Shown one piece after another: positions 55,400 through 64,000 of a DNA stretch of 64,000 nt; the stretch's first letter is position 1, and the number at the start of each line of letters is the position of its first letter. A program made the position numbers and the translations under genes. This DNA comes from Isoetes taiwanensis (Eukaryota; Streptophyta; Lycopodiopsida; Isoetales; Isoetaceae), in assembly GCA_021234155.1 (NCBI GenBank), contig JAJEKV010000027.1, positions 6,074,623-6,138,622 of the forward strand, given 5' to 3'. The notes beneath the pieces are model-generated. The model did not search any database. It saw only the letters and a program-made list of their open reading frames with translations, and was not told the origin of the DNA.

Positions 55400-57640
55400 G
55401 GTTGGGGTCGTGATTTTTGACATTTGCATGTGGGATATTCATGGGAGCAAAATTAAAATAGAAATGCCACTGATCACCCTTGTCGATTTGATAATTCTTG
55501 GGCTACACCGACGGATCTTCCACTATAAATAAACTGAATTGAGAAGATTGATATACAATGGAAATTTGAGCTTGTAACAAGCAAGACCTTGAGTTCATTG
55601 TCGATCAGAATTGTGGAATAGATTTGGAGCTTATCTTGTGAACTGGTATTTAGCACATTGATGAAGTTTCACACCATTGTTTGCTTGTTGCATTCTAGCA
55701 TGATCTAATATTCTAGCTAGAGTAACATTAATATGTTTGCTTGATATTTAACATTTGGTATCAGAGCCAGGTTATACTTGGCACTTAATCATGTCAAGTC
55801 GATTTAGAGCAAGCTTTTTGAGCACTGTGGAAGTGTACAAAGGAGGACCTGGATTTCAGGTGTGGAATGATGCTATTAAGCATATTCTGGAGGTAGAAGA
55901 ACTGTGGGATCTGGTTGATCCATTGGGAGCAGGAATTGTTCAGTCTGGTGCTGATAATATCACATCAACAAGATCTGTGATTGGTGGATCTTCAAATACT
56001 CAAAGTTATGTTGTAGCTGCGGGATCTGGAGGCGCAAATTCTGGAGCAACTTCTTGAACTGTGAGCAGTGGAGGAGGAAGATCATACTATGCAAGATCAA
56101 AGGAAGCTCAAGGTATTATTACCTGCAAGGTTAGTGCCACAATAAGGTTGAAGCTTAGAAATAAAAGTGCTAAAGAAATGTGGATTGTTTTGCTTAAATA
56201 CTATGAAGAAAAAAGTTCCTCTCAGATCGATCTTCTTGAAAATGAGTTAAGAAAGTTAAAGTTGAAAGAAGAAAATGATGTCTCTGAGTTCTTTAACAGC
56301 TTTGACAATATAATGGCAGACCTAAGTGGTGCAGGAGTAAATCTATCAGAAAGATACCAAGTCTTGGCCATTGCTAGATCTGATAGTGAAAATGAGCAAC
56401 TTGCCATGTTCATTAGGAATATGGCAAAGACCAGGGAAGGGGCAGAAAACATTATAAGAACTGAGGTAGAACAGAAGAAAATGCTTAAGAATGATGATGA
56501 TGAATTTGCAGAAATTCTTTTTGCCGGAAAAAGAAATAACGACACTTGTTTCTACTGTCATGAGCCTAGGCATTACAAAAATAATTGTCCAAAACAAAAT
56601 AAAGCATTTAACTGCTTTAATTGTGGAGGCAAAGGCCACTCAGCTGCAAAATGTCCAACACCAAAGGATTATGGCAAAGGAAGAGGAAGTTCTAATAGAG
56701 GAGGAAGAAAAAAATGCAAACCCAAGTCGAGGAGGGAAAAGATCTGCTGGAACATTTGTGACAACTGAAATAGAAAAGAAAGAAAAAGATGAAACTGAAG
56801 ATGAAGAAGAGGTAAAACTTGTGTTATCTATCTCTCATAGAAAAGAAGCTAATGTTAAATCTGATGTGCTTGTAGTTGATAGTGGAGCTGAGAGATCAGT
56901 AGTCTAAACTTCTGATTTGCTTAAGAATATGAAACGATCGTATACCAAGAACATACAAGTAGGAAATGGAGAACTCCAAACAATTGAAGGAAAAGGATTG
57001 TTGCAGCTAGTTGACCTTCAAGGAAAAATAGTAGATATTGAAAATGTTCTGTGTGTTCCAACACTCATAAAAAATCTTATTTCTGTTACTCAACTTGTTG
57101 ATCTGGGCTATAGGGTCACTTTTGATACTAAAGCATGTACTATCTTCCTTGGAAATGAATTAAGATTCTATGCCAGACGAGTTGGAGTTGTTTCAAATGG
57201 ATAGTGTACAAAATGATAATGTGAAAATGCTGCATGTTTCAGAAATAAAAACACGGCATAACAGACTGGCCCACACCCATTGCAATAACATTAAGTATCT
57301 GTGTAAAAAGGGGTGGCTGGATTGCAAGGAAACAGGGAACCAAAAGTTTATTTGTGAAGGATGTCTACTTGGAAAAATTAATAGACTCCCTTTTACAAAG
57401 TCAAATAAAAGATCAAATGGAATTCTTGATCTTGTGCACACTAATTTATGTGGACCCCTTAATATTAGAGGGAGAACAAACAAGAGATACTTTATCTCTT
57501 CCATAGATGATTACAGCAGAAAATGCAAAGCGTACTTACTGCCTTGAGAAGAAATCACAAACATTTATTGCATTCAAACAATATGTAAAGGAAGATCTGA
57601 CAGAGGAGGGGAGTTTCTCTCCACAATAAAATGAAATTTC
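55400..57640 (+). mobile_element. Ty1/copia LTR retrotransposon fossil, partial
   Basis: The probable 5' LTR end (start uncertain, about 55400; end CA at 55752-55753) is followed by the initiator-tRNA-Met primer site. Parts recognised in order: gag start (about 55790), UBN2-type gag (about 56100-56500), two CCHC zinc knuckles (CFYCHEPRHYKNNC and CFNCGGKGHSAAKC, about 56545-56650), aspartic protease (VVDSGAE, about 56875), the GAG-pre-integrase zinc region (RHNRLAHTHCNNI ... CEGCLLGK, about 57255-57375) and the integrase start (about 57425-57640). No later pol part or 3' LTR was recognised. It is broken, with several interruptions. Age cannot be judged without a second LTR. Confidence 0.85.
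55756..55771 (+). other. Copia primer-binding site (tRNA-iMet)
   Basis: TGGTATCAGAGCCAGG is complementary to the 3' end of plant initiator tRNA-Met, two bases after the LTR's terminal CA. This is the standard copia primer site. Confidence 0.9.
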
Positions 57641-59809
57641 TCCAATTAATGAATTCTTGCTTTCACCTGTATATATATCTCACGATGTATATTTGTATTT
57701 TCTCTCTCGAAAACCCTTCGAGGTGATTCTATTATATTCTATAGGCAAATCTATTTTGGAATCTATATTGGTTGTTTTATATGGTCTTCTTTGACTATGA
57801 AAATTGGTTTTGGAAGGGCAGGATATGAGGTTGTTGTAGCCGTCTTTTGGTTGTGTTGTAAAGGTTATGTAATGTCTTTCGATTTCATTTGCCTTTTTCT
57901 TGCATTTTATTTCTTCTAAAGGGTCAATGTTGAAGTTTTTTTCCATACGGTTTGTGCTTGTCGACCTGCTGCCATTTTGAGGTTTGGTTTTGCTTTGTGC
58001 TATTTGTACCTGGTTGATAGGTTTGTTGTTTGTCCTACGTATTTCTTGTTGTTCTTATTGCACGTTAGGCAATATATCTATATCGTAGGTTTTATTTTAC
58101 CTGCGCCATTGTTAGTTGTGTTAGTTGTTTTGACGTGTAAATATTCTCCTTTTTCCTTCTTCTTTCATTTTAGTTTTGGTGTGTTTATAGTTATCTACCT
58201 TGTTAATTTGGGATTTTCAGGTCTGGCTAAAAACTTTTTTGGCTTTATTTTAAGGTTGATTTCTTAAGGTTTTAACAAGTTTTAAGGATTTTTGGTTGCC
58301 GGCTAATTTTCACGATTCTCCAAAAATCGAGAAGGTTTTTTGTCTTATGATTTCGTTGGAGGAGCTGTTCAGGGAATGCATGCCACGCCATTATGCATGC
58401 GGCTGCTTCAGAACACCCTGGCTAGAAATATATTGTCCAAAAATGCCTCGGCAGCAATTGGCACTGCATGTTTATTCGATCTGCTCCATTTTTCTCAGTA
58501 GGCAATCGTACCGGCAATCTTACCGGCAGTCTAAGATGGCGGATAGACATTTTAAGCTATCTTCTGATTTATTCCGTCATGTAAACTCATTGTTTTGGAT
58601 TTTCTACGGGACTGATTTCCAGGTACTAAATCCAGCTCTGATTTTCTATATCTATTCATATTTGCAGCTAATATTTTGAAGTCCAGCTCTGATCTGCTGC
58701 ATTCATGGCCATTCCTGAGCTATTCAATGATTATTGCAACTGCATTTGCCTTGGTAAGTGATGTGATTACTTCAATTATGAGGAATTCTTTTGTAAGCGA
58801 AACTATTGAAGCTAAAGCATATTTCTATATGATGCCAAGATTCTATTTTTCAGTGTTGAAGAAGCAAACTAAAATCAACCTGATTGTAAGGCAGATATTT
58901 ATTAATCATAGTTCAGTAGTATGTTACTACCTTTTCTTGCAAAGATGTTGTGAGTTTTGTAATGGTTTTCTTGATCCAAGTCCAAAATACAGGAAAGTTA
59001 GATGGCTTTCTGCCTTAGCACTGTATAAACTTTGTTTGAGTTACTATTCAGAAGCATTGGGTTACCCTAGGTGGTTCATTTAAGTTAAAGTAATCTCAGC
59101 CTTGGGATGCTCACGCTTTGTGGGCTTCATCTTGGAACAAGAAATTGTAGATCTTTTTGAAAGATTGCAGGGATTTACTAGAGCCTTAACCAGTTGTTCC
59201 AAGGCGGTGTTATTTGCTTGATCCAATTCCCATAAATCCATCCAGCTTTGAATTGCATCATATGCCTATGGCTATATAATTATAAATGTTCAAGTCCGTT
59301 AAGTGGCTTGCCTTTAGTAGCACATCAGTGATGCCCTTTATGTTAGCTTGCCTCTATTCTCACAAGTGATATGATGTGACTTTTGTTTTATGATGGACAA
59401 AAGTAATGATATAATGTCTTTAATACTCTAACAATCTATGTCTTCAAATTTTGTAGCAGTGCTATCTGGGCTAGAAGGACTTAGCACTGGAAGGTCTTAG
59501 TACCGTTCCTATGCTTAGGGCAGAGAAAGCCACAACAAGGTAACCTTGATAACTTTTCTAGATAGCGGCACATTTGCTTCCTCCATAACACATGGTTGTG
59601 TGTACCATTTAAGGATCAGTTATGTCTTCAACTTTTGTAGCAGTTGTATGTGGGCTAGAAGGACTTTATCAGATGTCATATAGATATTTGAACACGGGCA
59701 CTTAGTAGCAGCATCAACAATAGTCTCAACAGGTATGCACAGGGCATTCCTACCCATGTGTAAGATTAGATTTCCTTTCTAATTACTGACATCATGCTAT
59801 GTTCAGCCA
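57641..59809. other. Pyrimidine-rich, gene-poor stretch
   Basis: T-rich sequence with leader-like character to about 58270. Plus-strand frames at 58296-58679 and 58676-59083 carry no recognised domain. A roughly 50-bp segment around GTAGCAG(T)...GGGCTAGAAGGACTT occurs at 59433-59485 and again at 59617-59672. It may include introns of the PABP fragment that follows. Confidence 0.4.
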
Positions 59810-60259
59810 ATGATGCAACCAACAATGCGGGCTATATCTCTGAACGCCCTGTTTGAAATGCATTTGTCCCACCATGATGGGACTAATGGGGACTATGTTC
59901 CAGGTTCCTCTGGATGGACACTCCTCGCAATGGTAGACTCAAACATCCCAATCAGTGCACTTTCTATATCAACAGTAAGGCTTTGTGCCTTTAATACAGT
60001 AGCTGCTGCGTTTGAAATGCATTTCTAATGGCTTAGTTATTTTCAAATGCTAGGAAAGCAATTATATCCCTTGGTGGATCAACTGGAGCATGACCATGCT
60101 GGCAAAGTCACTGGTATGCTTTCGAAGACAGATCAGACTGAAGTCTTGCATCTTATTGAGTCTCCAAATGCTCTTCAATCAATGGTAGCAAAAGCCATGC
60201 GAATGCTCCGTGTGGCACAGTCCAAGGTTTCATTAGATGACTTCCAGTTGACATTTTGA
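59810..60259 (+). pseudogene. Poly(A)-binding protein C-terminal (MLLE domain) fragment
   Basis: At 60047-60259 the frame reads MLGKQLYPLVDQLEHDHAGK, then VTGMLSKTDQTEVLHLIESP and NALQSMVAKAMRMLRVAQSK. This is the MLLE (PABC) domain of cytoplasmic poly(A)-binding protein, which binds PAM2 peptides of translation and deadenylation factors. In canonical copies the core is VTGMLLEMDQTEVLHL; here LE-M is changed to SK-T, so the motif that names the domain is altered. The upstream part (59810-60026) has QPTMRAIS and SNIPISALSIST, resembling the linker before MLLE, then stops. No RRM domains are in the window. I take it as a decayed partial gene copy. Confidence 0.7.
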
Positions 60260-60884
60260 AAACTTTAAGGATATAACTATCCTTTCATATATTTTAGCTA
60301 ACCTCCATGTTTCAAGTTTATGCATTCCAAAATTATATGCTCTTTATTGCGCTTTTAAATCAAGAGTGGCGTTGTGGTTTTTAATTGTATTTGGAGTTTG
60401 CTCTTTTCTGCCCAATTAATCCCAAAGAGTCTCCTGCTTTGTATGTAAAGGATTTTCTATGTTGCCTCAATATCCACAATAATGTTGAAGCTACACAATT
60501 TACATTTGCTGCAATTAGGATCTGCAGGTTATTCCAATAAAATCATTACCTATAATATGGGATAGGCGAACATGTTAACTCTGTTGCAAGTTGTGACTAT
60601 TTTGAATGTAGTGTTAGATATTAAATGCATTTAGGCAAATATCCATTTATTGCAGGTATTTACATCAGAGAGTGTACGTAATCGTTAATGCAAATTGAAA
60701 CCTAATGCTAAATGCATTTTGTTCTATATGGCTTCATGTCAAAGAACAAAGTGCCTACCAAACAATTGTAAAATTTCGCACAAAGATGAAAAGTTTACGA
60801 CATGATCCAACTTAATGGAGATGTCCTATTTGTTGTAATTCCACATGGTGAATGCCTTGATAATTAAAATTCTAAAATACAATA
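60260..60884. other. No recognised gene
   Basis: AT-rich sequence downstream of the MLLE fragment; it could include the old 3' untranslated region. Nothing else seen. Confidence 0.5.
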
Positions 60885-61375
60885 TCTCTCTCTCAGACAC
60901 GTCATCCATCATCTCTCTCTCAAACACTAATGACTTTATCATCCATACAACTTTACTTTTTTTTTTTTTTCCTTTTTAAATAGCCATTGTTAGTTCATTA
61001 CATAGGTCCATACTACCATTGTTGCCATCAACAAATCCATAGATCAAAAAATAACATAAGTGATTGTTATACTAGGGCAACTCGACACACCTAGCACCTG
61101 ACTTTTTGCTATATCTATTGAATCTACATCTTATACCCGACAACCTCATCATTCCTTCCAACAAAATCGTACTTCCAGACTAACACATCTTATCATTGAT
61201 ATCGTGAGTATGCTAATAGTTGGAGTGGAAATGCCCAAATTGTTGTATATATGAAATACATGTTGAGAGAATACAAACTTTCTGCTCATTTTGCATGCGG
61301 CAAATCTTATTTTAGTATAAAACAACTACTCTTCAAATTGTTACTACGCCCGGCAACGCCGGGCACCATAACTAG
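60885..61375 (+). mobile_element. Small non-autonomous Helitron
   Basis: The 3' end has the Helitron hallmark: a GC hairpin GCCCGGC-AAC-GCCGGGC (61348-61364), a short spacer ACCATAA, then CTAG (61372-61375) followed by host T. The 5' end would be TC after an A; TCTCTCTCTCAGACAC at 60885 fits, and TCTCTCTCTCAAACAC at 60912 is an alternative. There is no coding capacity, TIR or target duplication, as expected. The 3' end is well supported; the exact 5' end is not. Confidence 0.7.
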
Positions 61376-62877
61376 TAAAAGTAGATTTGAGATTGAGATC
61401 AAAATTGTACTGTATTATTTGAATAGTTTAGTATTTTGAATAGTTTAGCATATGAAAAATATCAAAGTGAAGTTTGTAAGTCTATTAATTGTGAAGTTTG
61501 TGTCTCAAGCTTCATTGTGCTAAATGGTAAAGTAGTAAGATTTTTAGCCCCTGAATTGGCAGGCATTAGGAAATGAATAGAGTAAAAAGAGTTAAAGAAA
61601 ATTATGATCTGAGTTTCTTTCTATCTACACATGATAGAGCACAGCTAGACAGTTGTCCTTGACAGTTGAGTTAGGCTTGCTCTTTCCATTTAAAGCTCCT
61701 TGGGTTAGGTTCCATACTACGAGTCAGCATGCAGGTATTATGAAGATAAAACAGCATAAGTACAACAAGGGTTTTGGAATTGCCTAGATACGTGAACAGT
61801 ATGCCTTCTCTGACTGATCAAATTGCTATTAGCAGAATTAGATGCTACAAATTATTTGCAAACTTTGATTTTGAATCATATTTAGATGATTTGCAAAAGG
61901 AGTGCCATTGCATGTTCTTTTTCATTCTGACTTTGCAAGTCAAGTTCGTTAGCAAAAATATGCTTTAAGCTCGGTTGGACAGGCTAGAGAACCCAGCAGT
62001 GACGTACTAGTTTGCACATAAGCATCTAGAATATATATTATAAAAATGAATGATGTTCTTTGATATCTATCTTTGGTGTAAATGTTTATCTTTGATGTTC
62101 TTGAGCTGACTGCAAATATGCTGCTTGTTGAAGCAAGAGTGCCTTGAGCTCCTTCTTGTTTACCTGAGATCAAGATTTAATATACTTATCATAATCAGGT
62201 GCAAAACAGATTAAAGAGACTTACTTTTCCCAATGCATTTCAAGGCAAGGACTCCCATATGTACAATTGTTGTGGAATCTGACATTGTTTAATAATATGC
62301 GTTTAATGACATGTTTAATAATTTGCATAATCATGATCCCTAAATATGATATACTACATTCTTGTTTTAGAAGAAAACAAAGGAAAAGAAAAACACTGCA
62401 TGAATGGGAATAATGCTATTTCTATCAGACTGAAATAGCACAGCCAACCTTATAAGGAGCCATTCGGTTTTTGCCCACTCACGAAGTTGTAGCAGAAATA
62501 ACCGTGACTCCAATGCCATTGATTTTCTAATGACTACAACGGACAAAAATTTCTCCATAATCTTTGTCAGGCAATCTGAGAACTGCACATTTTGCTATTG
62601 TCGGATGCTGCAAACAGGACACATAACATTGCACATAAATGCTGAGAAACACAAGTTGTATTCGATATTGATGATCACTGAATTGTGTATACTTTGCAAT
62701 GTGCATATAAAGGCCTTAGTTTATAAACAAAAAAATAGCTGCCAATTTCTGTAACTTGGTAATTGTTTATGAAATTTGTGCAGACCTCTAAAAGGGCAGC
62801 CTCAATTTCAAGGGCAGACAATTTATTTGATTTGATTTGATTTATTATCACGCCATATCAGACCCTCGGCGCCTCCA
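61376..62877. other. No recognised gene
   Basis: AT-rich sequence; short frames only. The phrase TGATTTGATTTGATTTATT near 62829 is a small local repeat. Nothing to annotate. Confidence 0.5.
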
Positions 62878-63850
62878 ATCATAAATGACCATAAGCGAAA
62901 CGAGAGGTGCAAAGAGGCCCCAACATCCGATCTGGGTCATACGATCGATGGATCTGATGATTGTGGCAGTCCAGGGTGCACCTTGTTATGTAGCACAATA
63001 ATAGAAAATTCCAGGGGGATGGGATTTGATATGGATGTAAAAATGACAATTCCTAAAACCATAGACCACATATCTCTAAAACAATTGAATGGGTTGTTAT
63101 AAACAAAACATGCATTCAAGATAAAAAATAATCACATTAGCTCACTGGGTATATTTGTCTTATTAGGACATTGAGTTACTTTGGTAGAGGTTCGAGCCCC
63201 CATATTTCATATTTTAAAATCTTAGGTAAAGTTGTATAGAGGTTCGATATTCCCGCAAAACCTTAGGTGAACTCGTATTTCATATTTCAAAATCATAGGC
63301 GCCTCCAATCATAAATGACCATAAGCGAAATGAGAGGTGCCCGCCACAACATACGATCTGGGTCGTACGATCGACGGATCCGACGACTGTGATAGTCCAG
63401 GGTGCACCTCGTTTAGAATATGTAGCACAAGGACAGGGGGTTCCAGGGGGAAGGGATTTGATATGGATGTAAAAATGACAATTCCTGAAACCATAGACCA
63501 TATATCCCTAAAACAATTGAATGGGTTGTTATAAAAAAAATATATATTTAAAATAAAAAATAATTATATTAGCTCACGGAGTATATTGGTTAAGGTAGTT
63601 TTATTAGGACATTGAGTTATTTTAGTAGAGGTTCGAGCCCCCATATTTCATATTCTAAAATCTTAGGCAAAGTTGTATAGAGATTCGATATTCCCTCAAA
63701 ACCTTAGGTGAACTATCGTATAACGATCAGACTTTTAGGGTCGAAGGAACGATCGGTACATAAGGGATCAAGTCCTGGACGGATCCGAACGACGTGAGCT
63801 AGAACACAACGTGATAGTCTATGATGCACCTCGTTTAAAATATATAGCAC
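62878..63850 (+). repeat. Tandem array of about 420-bp units with tRNA-like promoter
   Basis: GGCGCCTCCAATCATAAATGAC begins units at 62878 and 63298 (period 420); a third, diverged partial unit runs to about 63850. Each complete unit carries an A-box-like TTAGCTCAC (63137 and 63569) and a B-box GGTTCGAGCCC (63189 and about 63629), and units join at TATGTAGCACAA. The same unit is present once, inverted, at 42588-42966. A tRNA-derived SINE amplified in tandem is the simplest reading. Confidence 0.75.
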
Positions 63851-64000
63851 AATAACATATAATTAGGCATTTACAACCTCTGCACTTTAGAATGTCAACA
63901 CTAGTTCCTGAGATGCAGGGAATAAGGTAGTAATAATAATAATTATCAAAGAAATACATATAATAACATTTATAACCTTCGCACTTTAGAATGTCAATGC
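63851..64000. other. Array flank with short duplicated phrase
   Basis: The phrase TTTAGAATGTCAA with the preceding ...C(T)CTGCACTTTAG/CTTCGCACTTTAG occurs twice (about 63885 and 63978), about 93 bases apart, suggesting another tandem repeat that runs past the window edge. Confidence 0.5.

Overview
This is a land-plant nuclear window dominated by transposable elements, and most likely from a non-seed plant; a fern is my best guess. The plant signs are a U6 snRNA gene with an upstream USE and TATA box, a PLS-class PPR gene with an unusually long run of 31-residue S repeats, pieces of PEX5, PABP and BTB genes, and Ty3/gypsy and Ty1/copia remains. I see no bacterial or organellar genes. Only two host genes look intact: the U6 gene at about 27975 (+) and the intronless PPR gene at 52116-54047 (-).

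Layout. 1-8785: scattered copies of a large non-coding dispersed repeat, called family R here (modules X, M and Y), plus two foldback MITEs. 8780-20837: a roughly 12-kb block bounded by 0.29-kb inverted repeats; it holds tandem repeats, long (AG)n arrays and a minus-strand gypsy chromovirus fossil with 1.45-kb LTRs (11468-20495). 20838-25430: a strand-asymmetric non-coding tract, then an inverted R copy. 25431-34950: mostly single-copy-looking DNA with U6, an isolated BTB exon and further inverted R fragments. 35170-37860: a decayed LINE. 38090-50765: a second, 5'-truncated LINE split by an 11.36-kb DNA transposon with TTAA target duplications. 50770-51133: (CT)n arrays and a tRNA-derived SINE. 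52116-54047: the PPR gene. 55400-57640: a partial copia fossil. 59810-60259: a PABP MLLE fragment. About 60885-61375: a small Helitron. 62878-63850: 420-bp tandem units with a tRNA-like promoter.

The most interesting object is the TTAA transposon (38643-49998). On the minus strand it carries a multi-exon transposase-like gene of the 'DFAENY...SDGxxxQF' type. On the plus strand it carries a second multi-exon gene with a coiled coil and a RING-like zinc finger. Between them lie two consecutive exons of the host peroxisomal import receptor PEX5, with an intron, which looks like capture of a host gene fragment. Its ends can be placed to the base because removing the element and one TTAA restores the open frame of the LINE it entered. 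All product names come from reading translated sequence and remembered families; nothing was searched.
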